Shown piece after piece: positions 11,620-23,079 of a stretch of 64,000 nt of DNA (position 1 is its first letter; every line of letters begins with the position of its first letter). The notes under the pieces were generated by a model. That model made no database searches, was not told the origin of the DNA, and saw nothing but the letters and a program-made list of their open reading frames with translations. Location: positions 62,001 to 126,000 of the forward strand of contig CALNHX010003626.1 of the NCBI GenBank assembly GCA_940337035.1, written 5' to 3'. The DNA is from Agriotes lineatus (Eukaryota > Arthropoda > Insecta > Coleoptera > Elateridae). A program made the position numbers and the translations under genes.

Positions 11620-12496
11620 AATTTAAAACAATAAATAATATCGAGAATATTCTTTTAAAAGCCAAAATACTTTAAATAAATTGACAGAATAACGCTAAAC
11701 GGAAAAAAACAAAACAAATGATATAACTTTTGCAGCCATATTCTATTCATAGCCCTCTAGAATTGTTTAACGTTTTTAACATTAATAATATGCTAGGATG
11801 TTACACAGCCTACTTGGCTTGTTATTGATACTAATAATATACGTATTTTGGAAACAATGTAGATATGAATAATTTTGCGTTTCTAATAATAAAAAAAGTT
11901 GTTCATACCAATTCTGATAAATTATATGAAACAGAAAATATTTTTTCTACAGTTACATTAAATAAAAATTGGAGTTTCCTATTTTGGATTTTGAGAAATT
12001 AAGCGTTAAACAAATACATTTCTAAAATTTGAAAATTGATTCTTTATTCGTAACTCCTATTAATTAGATAAAAAGTATCAAAATCACAAAAATTTGTTAC
12101 CTTCATTTTTACATCTCAACGTCCTTTACATGCTGATGATTTGCAAGTGTCATGTCACGGCCAACTAAGAGTTTGGGAGAAAAATTGATTTTGGCAGCCA
12201 TTTTCAAATCAAATGTCAAGTTGTGACAGAGAATTTTGTAGAAGTTCAGGAAGGCTAAAAATATATACAGAGTGCCGTTTAAAATTTAAAATTTAGGGTT
12301 ATTTCCGGTTGAACCGGAGGTGGAAAAATTAATTTTATTTAGTCATCAAAAGGTTGCCCTTATGTTAAATGCATCACCCAAATTTCAGAATTTAATTCTA
12401 ATAAATAAAAATGTTATGGGCTCTTACATGTCCGCTGTGTCACCCTGTATATACCGGGTGCTGACTTGCGCGACGCACCATATCAATTTGCATAGT
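11620..12496. other. AT-rich stretch without a gene
   Basis: No credible coding frame. Near 12260-12460 there are TIR-like words (ATACAGAGTGCCGTTT, CACCCTGTATATACCGGGTG) typical of the ends of TA-targeting MITEs, but I could not pair two clean ends. Confidence 0.4.
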
Positions 12497-12548
12497 AAAT
12501 TCTTTATGTTCAATTATTTGCTCCCCTAGTTGTTTTAGAGCAAAACTG

Positions 12549-13215
12549 TAAATACATTTTTTGTAGAAAAAAAAATACTGCATTTATTCATACTGCTGCT
12601 AATAATTTTTTATTTTCCGGAACCGAAGGAATGCAAAAAATCAAACTAGCATTTTTACAAAACTCAGCGATGCCATGGAATTATTGAAACAAGCCAATGC
12701 CAACGCAACTGCATGCGGGGCGACAATATGTGTTGTTTGTTTGTTTGTCATTGATGTTTGACGTTTATAATAATTCATTATTATGTCTCTAAGGTACCTG
12801 GATCTTGTTTATAACAAAAATGGTTTTATGGTGGACGCTCGTTAAGTAAGCTTTTTGTTTATTGTAAAATATCCGTATCGGCAAATTCCAAACAGTACAA
12901 CCATTAATAGACTGACACATTAAATTTTAAAAGTACAGGCACATTATTAAATAATTGTAGGTGCAATAATGAGGTTCAGAACTTACACCAAAACGAGAAA
13001 AACGACAATACGTTCAATCTTTTGACGGTAGTGATTGGATGATCTCCCCGCACCCACTTGCTTTGGCATTGGCTTGTTTCAATAATTCCATGGCATCGCT
13101 GATTTTGTAAAAATGCTAGTTTAATTTTTTACATTCCTTCAGTTCCGGAAAATGAAAAATTATTAGTAACAGTATGAATGGATGCAGTATTTTTTTCTGT
13201 ACAAAAAATGTATTT
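12549..13215. mobile_element. Inner foldback element with arms of about 175 bp
   Basis: The left arm (12549-12727) and right arm (13041-13215) are imperfect inverted complements. Examples are TACTGCAT with ATGCAGTA and AACAAGCCAATGCCA with TGGCATTGGCTTGTT. The core of about 310 bp is non-coding. It has the structure of a non-autonomous DNA transposon. The family is unknown and no clear target duplication is visible. Confidence 0.75.
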
Positions 13216-13440
13216 TTAAAATTTCATTTAAAAAAGTAGGCATTTTTTATTTAATTTCGGTGTGTGAAGTGCTACTTTTTTCACTCAGTGAAGAAAAAAG
13301 GTTACACTTTGCTTTTAATTTAGGAATGAACGATTTTAAACAGACGTTTCCTTAGTTACCAGAACTGACCAACGTACTTGACTAAAATGAAAGCAAATAC
13401 AATTCTACACAAAATAGGCTTGGATTTGATTAGTTAATGA

Positions 13441-13588
13441 AATTTTAATAGTATATTATGATACAAGTGTATAAGCACGCCTTTAAAGCACGTACGACGA
13501 GTTTAAGAGCACGACGCGCTAGCGGAGTGCTTTCAACGTCGCTAGTGCTTTATTGGCTCTTATACACGTGTATCATATGCTATTTTTT
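13441..13588. repeat. Palindromic MITE-like hairpin
   Basis: About 45 bp on each side pair: GATACAAGTGTATAAG on the left and CTTATACACGTGTATC on the right, with CTTTAAAGCAC against GTGCTTTATTGG further in. The interior is rich in CG-containing words (ACGACGCGCTAGCG). Confidence 0.65.
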
Positions 13589-14031
13589 CTACGATAGTAA
13601 CAGAAATATAAAAACTTAGTTGGGTGACACCTTTTCCGGCATATTGCGTTAGATATTCTAGGTTATGTTGACATTAAAATTTAAGGCAAAGCGTGTTTTA
13701 ATAAATTATTAAAACAAGCCTCCAACGGCAACCTGCGAATAAGACGTATTTCAGGCGCTAATATTAAGAGTGCTACAAACGTCGCTTTTGACACTAGAAA
13801 CAGTGCAAAAATTGTCGTTTTGACACGATCCTAGAAAAAAAATCTTATAGACAACTCGTGTTAGCCTGCTTATTTTTCACGCCTGTGGAATATTAAACTC
13901 GGCTGCGTCTCGTTTAATAACCATCCACACTAGTGAAGAAAAGTTGTACTTCTAACACTTGTGGTCTAAATAACTATTACACTTTTGCTATAAAACAATT
14001 AGGGGAGCAAATAATTGAAAATAAAGAATTT

Positions 14032-14918
14032 GTATTAGTTTTTTAAAATGATTTTTGAATCAATTTTTAAATATTTCGATTCTAACTCTAATAGAAATTG
14101 ATTTTTGATCAAATTTATTTCATAAATTTTTAACTATCTTTTCAATGTATCAGTTCTACGATATAAAATTTTATTTTTAAAAAATAAACACTAACATTTT
14201 TTATTTTTTCGGTTGAATGATTTTAAACGTTTTTGGGCATTCTTAAAGAGAAATGTTGCGTATTTTTATGACTTCTTTATTGATTTAGAGGTTTTAGATA
14301 ATTATGGATTCTAAGAAATGTAATCTTGTCCCTAAGATTTTAAATTTTTAATATAACTTTTACCGCCTTTAACATCCCGGTTTGAATTAATGTGGAAATA
14401 AATTTTAAAGCTTTTCCTTACAAATTCAAGATATTTTATCTTAAAAGGCGTATCCTGCTTGAGTGGAGCTATGCTAAAACTAGGTTTTGAGCAGATTCGT
14501 TTTAGTCATATTAAATTAGTTCCAATGAAATTTTGGAAATATTCTCACTAAAAGTATATTTCCATTTAATCCAGAACCAATAGTTTGACATCGTTTAATC
14601 CCTGCGTGTAAATAAATTTAGAAAAGATATGAGTCCATAGATCAACACAAAGAAATATCGAGTTTCGAGTTTTAGACGGTATGTTGCATTGTCGGTACGA
14701 TAATAAAAGTAAATCTCAACTGTGGTCACATAACTTTTCTTAAATTTCAGTATTAAATATTTATATTTGTGTTCAAGTCAAAGGTCAAAACTAATCATAA
14801 ATATGAACATTTTCGACTAGAGTGCTAGTAGTTAGTCCTTAAACCATGTTTGTTATATTAAGTTGTGTTTATATTTACATGTAGAGTGTTAGTTAAAATC
14901 TTGTAGAAATGTTAGAGA
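14032..14918. other. AT-rich stretch without a gene
   Basis: No open frame or repeat recognised. It lies directly upstream of the DUF1091-type gene and may contain its promoter, but I see no clear core element. Confidence 0.4.
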
Positions 14919-15814
14919 TTGAATAGTAGATACACAGTTATCCTATGCTTGACCAGCGTAGCCTTCGGCTGTCAACCTACACGACTTTCTTCTGTATATT
15001 TTGGCCTTATGTTTAGCAATTGTTATGATTATTGGTTGAACATGAACATCCTAACACATTTACTTTTTCATAGTTGCCTTTCTACTATCAAACGGATTAC
15101 GATGTCATATCAGGCAGAGTGGGAAGTCTAATTAATGGTACGACCACTCGTACGGTGCAAATCTTACGATACCGAGGGGGTGGTAAAACAGAAGTAGAAG
15201 AGCTACAAATAACCTTACATTTGCTTAAGGACCTCAGCACTGAACTAACGGTATAACTTTTTCGCCCATTTGTTAATATTTGCAATTTTCCTGTATGTTG
15301 TATTGAGGTAGTTGCTATTTTTGTCTTTAGATTGTCATTCAGTATTATAAATTTATGAGCAATGAGTATCGTCACTTCCCTATCCGCTTGGGTGCCAATA
15401 TATGTGATGAATATTGAAGAGACAATTTTCGGGCAAAAGAACTACTGAGAAAAAATTATAATCTCCCAGAGAATTGCCCCATTAAAAAGGTAACATTTGA
15501 TTAGTACTTTTGAGTAGCTTCAATGGATTACGTAGCATGGCTTTGTCTAGGTAACAATATAATATCATTTAAATAACTAAGTTGGAGCATTAGTACTTTA
15601 AATTAACTTCCATAGTATATTATAAATCTAGCGATTTTTACAGGGATTCTATTGGATGAGAACCGATGGTTATTATCTTGATCATTCGAAATTGCCGCCT
15701 TTCATTCCCCGAGGTGAATATAAGGCATACAATGAAATATTCCATAAAGGTGTAATTATAGCAATTATAAGTTGTTATGGCGAGGTTGTTGCCAAACCTA
15801 TACGATGGGATTAG
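14919..15814 (+). pseudogene. DUF1091-type secreted protein gene, four exons, decayed
   Basis: Three exons are well supported: 15074-15250 (acceptor TTTTCATAG, donor GTATAA), 15331-15489 (TTGTCTTTAG, GTAACA) and 15644-15814 (TTTTTACAG, ending in TAG). All join in phase 0. The joined frame contains NLPENCPIKK, then FYWMRTDGYYLD and LPPFIPRGEYK, the hallmark of the insect DUF1091 family, small MD-2-related secreted proteins. A probable first exon (14919-14993, donor GTATAT) reads like a signal peptide (VILCLTSVAFGC) but has no ATG; TTG stands where a start would fit. A TGA at 15415-15417 interrupts exon 3. The total of about 193 codons is normal for the family. An AATAAA lies at 15950. The gene is either a pseudogene or affected by two sequence errors. 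Confidence 0.7.
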
Positions 15815-16345
15815 CTGGGTTTCAGAAACTCCATTATTTTTTTCGAAGTAATTTTATTTAACAGGATTTAATGATAAAATTCACGCATAATAACTTTATA
15901 TAAGAAATTACTTAATGCTGTAAAGATTTCCTGCAAAATAAGCTTTTAAAATAAACTTTTATTAGTATATCGTTTGTGTTTTACTCAACTAATGCATTGA
16001 GATTTTTTTTTCGGCCAATGGTCGTTGACCAGTTGTAATATATCACTCTCTTACGGTGTTATTACAATTAATATCAAATTAAATATCCCTTTTTCTACTA
16101 TCAAAAAGAAGCACTATCAGGTACAGCTTACTTATATACTTACCTTACTTCTTAATACAATAAATAGAATTTGACGTATCTCATAAATCAATTTGACATT
16201 TAGAATTATCGCATGTAATTATAGTTTTTTTTAAACTTTGGCTAGTTAGTTTACAAGCAATGGGATTTCTGACTCCCAGCTGAATGAGTACATTTTCAAC
16301 TAACAACTTTCTCTTGTAGTTAAAGACTGAAGTATTTTTAAAATA
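15815..16345. other. 3' flank of the DUF1091-type gene, AT-rich
   Basis: Contains the AATAAA at 15950-15955, a plausible polyadenylation signal for the gene above. Nothing else is recognised before the foldback end at 16346. Confidence 0.5.
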
Positions 16346-17223
16346 CAGGGTGTCCCTAAAAAGGAGGTCAATCCGTTAACCACATATTCCTTGAGCAAAA
16401 ACATGATTATTTAACTCAACTTACCTATATACAAAGTGGCTTAGTTTAGCCGCTAGAGGTCTTCAAAAATGATTAGCTTTTTTAAATGTTTTCAAGTAAG
16501 TCTAAACATTTTTGATAGATTTTATTAATTTTTTGGCCATGCGTTTGCACCAGTAAACTACAGCTTTTTGTGGAATAAATCTTAATTTCAAAAATTACAG
16601 GGTGTTTAAAAACGTCACAATAAATTTTCCATCCATATTTTTTTAACCCCCTGTATAATCACTACCAATGTTTTTTTGTGAATATCTACTTTAATTTAGA
16701 AGCTATTTTCTCTCTTACAACATTTTAGTTGGGTAAACGGTTTAGCCACAAAATATTTTCTAGATTTCTACAAGCCTGAATCAGTAATTGTAACGTAACA
16801 CTAGGCAATTATAAACTGTCCCTCCGGTCATACAAAAGCTGCATACGCAGAAGTAAAAGAGACACCTGGCGGGCCTTCTGCGAAAGTATTGAAGGCCTAC
16901 CAGAAGCAGTTAGACTGCAAAAGGTGTTTTCCAAAACTCCAGGTTCCAGGCTGGGGATGCTGAGGCTCCCATCGGGTACCTTCACGGACACCAGGAAGGG
17001 GGCTCTCAAGCATCTCATTGATGTTCACTTCCTCGGCTCCAGTCTTGTACAAGAAGCCGTGCCTGAGAGGCCCCCACGCATCGCGCACACTGCAATGGAC
17101 TGGAGGACGGCCTCAAAGGTAGTGAGTCTAGATCGTATGAAGTGGGCACTGTTCACCTTTGAACCATATAAGAGCGCTGGTGCTGACGGAATTTTTCCGG
17201 CTATGCTACAGCATGGATTGGAG

Positions 17224-17468
17224 TAGTGTACCTGTATAATACTTTAGTAAGAGTAGAGCAAACAGCGAAAAATTTTGGATCATTTTTTTATGGCTACCAA
17301 GATTTAATGATATATTGAAAAACAAGGTTGGTAAAACTGACACACGAGTTGTCAGTTTTACCAACCTTGTTTTTCAATATATCATTAAATCTTGGTAGCC
17401 ATGAAAAAATTATCCAAAATTTTTCGCTGTTTGCTCTACTCTTACTAAAGTATTATACAGGTACACTA
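17224..17468. mobile_element. hAT-like MITE, 245-bp near-perfect hairpin
   Basis: The ends TAGTGTACCTGTATAATAC and GTATTATACAGGTACACTA are perfect inverted repeats, and the complementarity continues through arms of about 115 bp. It is flanked by GATTGGAG at 17216-17223 and 17469-17476. An 8-bp target duplication and a YARNG-type terminus are hAT features. It interrupts the LINE RT frame. Confidence 0.85.
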
Positions 17469-17476
17469 GATTGGAG

Positions 17477-17515
17477 TAGAGTCCCTGTATATAGTTACTA
17501 TATACAGGGTCTCTA
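17477..17515. mobile_element. 39-bp palindrome with MITE ends, same target site
   Basis: Starts TAGAGTCCCTGTATA and ends TATACAGGGTCTCTA. It is flanked by the same GATTGGAG (17469-17476 and 17516-17523), so three copies of one 8-bp target alternate with two hairpins. Confidence 0.8.
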
Positions 17516-20136
17516 GATTGGAGGTGCTGTTACTGCCCCTATATCACATTTTTCGTACTAGCTTGGTCCTAGGACACATTCCTGTGTCCTGGAGGACGGT
17601 CAAAGTAATTTTCCTACCCAAAACGGGACATGCAATGCATGATACCGCAAAGGACTTCAGACCTATCAGCCTGACTTCTTTCCTGCTAAAAGTGCAGGAG
17701 AGGCTGATTGAAAGGTATATTAAGGATGGAGCATTGGCGGTTTTTCCGCTGCACCCATCACAACACGCCTACCAATAAGGCAAGTCAGTTGAGACGGCAC
17801 TCCATGCGATCGTTTCCAAGATAGAGAAAACCCTGCACCACAAAGAGCTTTCGCTCGGTGCATTCCTAGACATAGAAGGGGCGTTTGATAATACCTCCTT
17901 CGATTATATCTGTGTAGCGGCCGAAAGGCACGGGATCGAACCCTCGTTGATAAGATGGATCGGTTCTATACTGTCGGGCCGACAGGTAATCGTTTCAGCA
18001 GACGAGCTCTCCATCAGAGCGACGGTCACTAGGGGCTGTCCTCGGGGTGGAGTCTTGTCTCCAATGTTATGGTGTCTGGTCGTGGACGGGCTACTGAGGG
18101 AGCTCTCTGCAAAAGGCATTTTTGTGCTAGGTTACGCTGATGACCTTGCAATATTAGCAATGGGAAAGTTTGCTGGCACAGTAAGTGGGATCATGCAAGA
18201 AGCCCTCATTACTGTACAAAACTGGTGTGTAAGGCAAGGGCTCAGGATTAATCCTACCAAGGCAGAACTTGTCATCTTCACCAAAAGAAGGAGAATCGAG
18301 GGTCTCAGACAGCCCACACTCGTCGGTAAAGCTCTCCAGCCCTCCGAATCGGTCAGATATCTTGGAGTTATCCTGGATTCAAGGCTGAACTGGAGGACTC
18401 ATGTAGAGAGACAAATTCAAAGAGCCACTGATTCCCTGTGGAGATGTAGACGGACTTTTGGAACCAGCTGGGGTCTCAAGCCCCGTGTCACCAAACGGCT
18501 ATACACGGTGGTTACAAGACCAATAATAACATATGCTGCTCTTGTTTGGTGGCCAGCAATCAGCAAGGCAACAATCAGAAAAAGCCTCAACAGACTACAG
18601 AGATTGGGCTGTTTAGGCATAACTGGAGCAATGCGCACTGCTCCTACGGCAGCTCTGGAGGTGCTTCTGGGGCTTCCGCCCCTCCACCTAGTGATTGAGG
18701 CGGAGGCTAGGAAACCAGCCTACAGACTAAGCCAGGGTCAGATGTGGGCCATGAAAGGGGAACAAGTGGGACACTCAGGGATCATCCAACATTTTGAGAA
18801 GGTCCCAGAACTTCTCACAAGGAGCGACTTTATGGCTCCGCTTTACATGTTCCATAAAGCATTTCAGGTACTCATTCCTGATAGGAACGATTGGTGTTAG
18901 CAACAGCGTCTTCTCACTCCAAGGGGACTTGTTTGGTACACAGACGGCTCCAGGATGGCGGGAGGATCTGGTTCTGGCATCTACGGCTGTAGGCCGAGGG
19001 TCAAACTCACCGTTGTCCTAGGAAAATATGCCACTGTATTCCAGGCGGAAGTATTTGCCATCCTAACCTGTGCTCAGGAGAACCTTCAAAGATGTTATTC
19101 CAATCTGCATATTTACATCTGCACAGACAGTCAGGCAGCACTAAGAACATTGAGTTCACCCAGAATCAACTCCAGGTTGGTTCTGGAATGTTGCCAGACA
19201 CTGAATAGGCTCGGTACAACAAACTGGGTGAAACTACTATAGGTACCAGGCCATAGTGAAATAGAGGGTAACTAAGAAGCTGACGCTCTAGCCAGAAGAG
19301 GTTCTTAAGAGCCGCTTATCGGCCCTGAGCCGCTTATCGGCCCTGAGCCGGCTTTAGGAATTACCCGTGCCACTGCAAAGAGACAAGTTCAGCACTGGTT
19401 AGGTAACCAATCCAGCGCCAACTGGGCCTCGGTACCAAGGCTACGTCAGGCAAAACTCCTCATCGGGGAAATGTCGCCTACCAACACCTTTACTCTCCTG
19501 TCAATGAGCAGGAAAAACATTAGGATCGTGACTGGTTTACTAACAGGACACGGTCACCTACAGAAGCACTTATTCACAATTGGAATCGTAAATGATGCCA
19601 CCTGCAGGAAGTGCCATTTGGAGGAAGAAACCTCAGTTCATGTTTTATGTCAATGTGTGGCTCTCCTAACACTGCGACATAAACATTTTGGAGCCGGCCT
19701 GGTGGAACCCCAGGCAATAAGAGACGTTCCTATGGGTAGGATTCTTTCATTCGCGTTGGAAACCGGCCTCTTCGAACGAGACCCATAACAAATTAGGTGG
19801 GAGCACAATGGACCAATAGGTCTCAGTGCAGCTTACAACAAGCCCCATCAGAAGAAGAAGAAGAAGAAGAAGAAGAACACTAGGCTTGTAGGGCTAAACC
19901 GTTTACCCAAGTAAAATTTTGTAAGAGAAGAAATAGCCTCTAAATTAAAGTAACTATTTAGAAAAAAAGTTGGAGTTATACAGGGGGTTGAAACATTTAA
20001 AAAATTTAATCTACTTTAAAGTCTTCTAGTGGCTAAACTAAGCAACTTTGTATATAGATAAGTTAAGTTAAATCATCATACTTTGGGCCAAGGAACTTGT
20101 GGTCTTTCGTTGTACACGTATTTTCCGGACACCCTG

Positions 20137-20252
20137 TATAAATTGTATTTTATTTTCAAGTAAACTACCCGTTTTGTTTATGATACGACAAAAGGTTATT
20201 GAGAAAAGTTGTTCAGAATAAGAAATTATAGCCCTATGCAAAATTTCAAAAA
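20137..20252. other. Inner flank of the foldback, non-coding arm sequence
   Basis: Part of the giant inverted repeat, mirrored at 28840-28944. Confidence 0.6.
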
Positions 20253-20340
20253 GATCTGTCGACTTAGATTAATCCGTCATTTTTAATAATTGCAGTTTGT
20301 TTCATCTAAAAAATAACGGTTTAATCTAAGTCGACAGATC
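20253..20340. mobile_element. 88-bp hairpin MITE private to the left arm
   Basis: GATCTGTCGACTTAGATTAA at the left end and its complement at the right end (20-bp perfect TIRs). The corresponding site in the right arm (about 28835) lacks it, so it inserted after the arms were duplicated or was lost from one arm. Confidence 0.8.
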
Positions 20341-20394
20341 CTTCTAGTAGAGTACCTAGAGGGGTTCTGGACCAAAATGTGTTACTGCGCAGGT

Positions 20395-20550
20395 TTTCTG
20401 CGCAGGTGTCTGCGCAGGTCTGCGCGCGCAGGTTTGTCAAGGTCGTTGGTCTAGCCGGGGTCAAGGTCATGGGCCTAGTCGAGGCCAAGGTCGTTGGCCT
20501 AACCGGGGGTCATTGGCCTAGTCGGGGTCATTGACCTCGGCCACTTCCGG
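20395..20550. repeat. Degenerate GC-rich short repeats in the arm
   Basis: Tandem words CTGCGCAGGT and then GGTC(A/G)TTGGCCTAGYCGGGG, repeated with a spacing of about 25-30 bp. Mirrored at 28650-28795. GC content is far above that of the surroundings. This could be a transposase-binding or replication region; that is an inference. Confidence 0.6.
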
Positions 20551-20739
20551 GAATTTTTTTTTTGGGTTAAAAGTGTAGTTTTTGAAATTTTTACAAGATT
20601 TTCCCACGCTCGAGCGTCTGGGATGCAGACATGTCTATTCTTGCAGGATGTTATCAGTAAATAGAACAATGAAAAATTTTCTCAGGCTCGACCGGATGTG
20701 AGTCATCGTCTGAGTACGCAGACATGTCTATTCTTGCAG

Positions 20740-20935
20740 GATGTTGTTGAACAATGGCATCCTTTGTTTTAAAATCAGCACGAAATTCGAGAACAATGAA
20801 GCCATTGTTGTCTGGAGATTAAAATGTGCAAAGCTGTTAAAAAATTGAACAATGACATCCATTGTTTTAAAATCAGCACGATAATTGGACAATAAAGCCA
20901 TTGTTGTCTGGAGAAATTTTTGCTGACCGCCATTA
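20740..20935. repeat. 98-bp tandem duplication with ACAATGG/CCATTGT words
   Basis: TTGTTTTAAAATCAGCACG recurs at 20764 and 20862. Each unit carries ACAATG and CATTGTTGTCTGGAGA words in opposite orientations. Mirrored at about 28290-28460. Confidence 0.65.
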
Positions 20936-22469
20936 TCATATAGGTAAGAAAGGGGGGCAGCGCTGCTATTCGGCTACCTTGTTTCGGCTACCATGTCCAG
21001 ACATGTTTGAGAAATGTGCAAAGCTGTTAAAAATTGAACAAAGGAACCCATTGTTTGAGAAAAATCTGCACAGCAGCTAAATTGAATGCTGCCTTTGTTT
21101 AACATTTTTTGCTGACTAATACAAACGTTTTGTGGTCTTAGAGACATTGTTTGTAAGCAAAGTAAATATTACGTGTTTTTTCCCGTACTTTATTAAATAC
21201 ACAGTCTCGAAATTGCGCCGATAGTTATTTATTTCGGTTGGATTTATGTACAGCATCCCTCACTTTAGCAGTAAGCAAGTTCCTAAAGAAATATTATTAT
21301 GTTGTAGAGATTTACAGGTTACAGTTCGGAGTGTAAACTGAGTTAAAAATTTTGGATATTAGCAACAGTACCATTTAATTGCATATTGTTTTCTTTTATG
21401 TCAGAGCGATAAAAGAACCGTGTGTACCACTCAGCATTTTTCAGTTTATCCGATTCGGCAACTTCCGCATATCGCAAAACAGACACCTTCCTTGTTCTTG
21501 TGTTAGCACATTGGCTTTAAGAATGTTATGGTTTATTTACATCTTGTGTTAGCGCCCTTGGTTTTAAGAACGCTATGTAAATGAATATTTTATAGAATTT
21601 GGAAAACCAAACAAAATATTAGCAGATAATACAATTTATTTTAAAAACGCGAGGTTTATAAATACAACAATACAGCACGTCATAAAAGTTTTTTTTTTTG
21701 CAGTATAAGACATCTGCAAACCAATCCGGTAGAGAGATATTTAAAAGGGGTGATAAAATACTTAAAGAAAATATTAGCAGATAATACATTTGAAAAATCT
21801 GCACGACTAATACTCAAGATTATTACAATTAGAGACTGCAGACAATAGGTAAGATATCAATTTTTTTAAAAATAAAGCCCTGAAAATAAGAACTAAATAA
21901 AACCAAATAAAAGCTATTAGGCCACAACAATACTCTAATTAATAAGGATGCTATACACGATATCCAACGGCGAGGGACAGTTCATTTTTATCGCATAAAA
22001 AACTTATTGCTTAGAAATCACGTCCAGATACCCGTTTAATGGAAAACATTTTCTTGAATTTTCTTTAAGTCGTTAGGTTGACTGTACCAAGTTTCCACGA
22101 AAAAACGAAAGCTCCTACAGACCAGATTCTTGAATCAAGTAAATAATACAGCAAGGCATAAAACTTGGTTTTTGCAATATAAGACATCCGCAAGCCAATC
22201 CTAAACTGGTAGTTTTAAATAGCAGAATTTTATAATACAAAACGAAGCGATGAAATAGTCGTCTGTTGATCATATTTTTGTAGCCACCCAGCATCTTTCA
22301 GTTTTTATAAGTTATCCTATCATCTCCTTGGTTGCAGGTGTTAATAGAGACTATATTTGCGTGTCGCCAGATGTCAGACCTGTCAAGACTTGTGGATGTG
22401 AGCGTCTGGGAATGTGCAAGGTTGCTAAAAATGAACCGGATGTCTGGGGTTTCTAAGCAGGTCTGCGCG
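20936..22469. other. Non-coding arm sequence
   Basis: AT-rich sequence mirrored at about 26750-28290. No reading frame is shared as coding between the arms; open stretches such as 21619-21804 are short and featureless. Confidence 0.5.
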
Positions 22470-22620
22470 GGGGTCTGTTCGAGGGTTTCTCGGTAAATTC
22501 AAATTCTGCACAGGTTTCGCGGGAAATTCAAATTCTGCGTAGGTTTTGGCGGTAAATTCAAATTCTGCGCATTATTTTGACGGTGAATTTTAAATTATGA
22601 TCAGGTTTTTGGCGGGAAAA
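22470..22620. repeat. Short tandem words AAATTC-AAATTCTGCGC in the arm
   Basis: Four to five degenerate copies of a unit of about 36 bp (GGTAAATTCAAATTCTGCGC followed by AGGTTTTGGC). Mirrored at about 26580-26730. Confidence 0.65.
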
Positions 22621-22721
22621 TCTGGGAGTGTACAAGGTTGCTAAAATGTATGGGGTCTTTGTCTGAGAAATTTACACCAGATGTAGTTAATGACCTCCAT
22701 TATCAGTGTCTATAAATTTGG

Positions 22722-22815
22722 TAGACAGACAGACAGGCAGACCGACAGGCAGGCAGACAGACAGGCAGACCGACAGGCAGGCAGACAAACAGACAGACAG
22801 GCAGACAGGCAGGTG

Positions 22816-22847
<32 letters not shown>

Positions 22848-22885
22848 GGTAGGCAGATAGACAGAAAGACAGCTAGACAGGTAGA
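22722..22885. repeat. (GACA/GGCA)n microsatellite, left arm
   Basis: A purine-rich tetranucleotide tract, the inverted partner of 26325-26480. The flank AAATTTGGTAGACAG is shared with the other copies. Confidence 0.9.
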
Positions 22886-23079
22886 CAGCTGTTCCTGTAA
22901 CGGTTTTATGGGCACTACGGTGTAATAAAACGACAATTGTGAATATAATTGTATTTTATTTGTCTAATGTACATGTATAAAATTATTACAAATATATTAT
23001 ACACTAGTCAATTATTGTGGTAGAGGTGTTGTTGTCATATCTGTCTGGAGGATCTCTTCGTGCTGTTTCCGAACTGGAT

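Larger units (their letters stand above)
12497..14031. repeat. Outer inverted repeat pair (decayed foldback or MITE)
   Basis: The segment 12497-12550 is the near-perfect inverted complement of 13977-14031; both contain ATTATTTGCTCCCCTA or its complement. The enclosed 1.5 kb has no coding frame. It contains a second inverted-repeat element (12549-13215) and a third palindrome (13441-13588), so several hairpin elements are nested. Confidence 0.75.
16807..19788 (+). pseudogene. LINE ORF2: reverse transcriptase, RNase H, C-terminal zinc motif
   Basis: A single frame throughout, interrupted by 300 bp of MITE sequence (17224-17523, a multiple of 3) and by stops at 17776, 18898, 19240, 19273 and 19306. 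RT: FRPISLTSFLLK near 17660, FLDIEGAFDN near 17870, GCPRGGVLSPMLW near 18036, YADD at 18133-18144. RNase H: YTDGS near 18937, an AEVFAIL block near 19048, TDSQAALRTL near 19126 and a GHSEIEGN block near 19250. The end has the CX2C...H...C pattern (CRKCHLEEETSVHVLCQC). RNase H in ORF2 points to the I/LOA/R1 side and not to Jockey proper. An in-frame 18-bp direct duplication lies at 19309-19344. The copy is dead. Confidence 0.88.
16807..19875 (+). mobile_element. LINE with RNase H and (GAA)n tail, nested in the foldback
   Basis: A 5'-truncated non-LTR retrotransposon bounded by a perfect 10-bp target duplication, AACACTAGGC, at 16797-16806 and 19876-19885. It ends in a (GAA)n microsatellite tail (19851-19875) instead of poly(A), as in I/LOA/R1-type LINEs. 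It contains ORF2 from the region before RT to the C-terminal zinc motif. Two hAT-like MITEs are inserted at 17224-17515. Confidence 0.88.
16346..20136. repeat. Foldback repeat, left copy (split by a LINE)
   Basis: The outer end CAGGGTGTCCC (16346) and inner end GGACACCCTG (20136) are each followed by TA. The two halves (16346-16806 and 19876-20136) are themselves largely inverted complements. The inner and outer terminal sequences differ slightly (CCCTAAAAAGG against CGGAAAATACG), and the right copy at 28945-30031 shows the same two end types. Confidence 0.8.

Noticed and set aside
17328..17516. 62-codon frame in the middle of the LINE
   Set aside because: It reads one arm of the 245-bp hairpin MITE.
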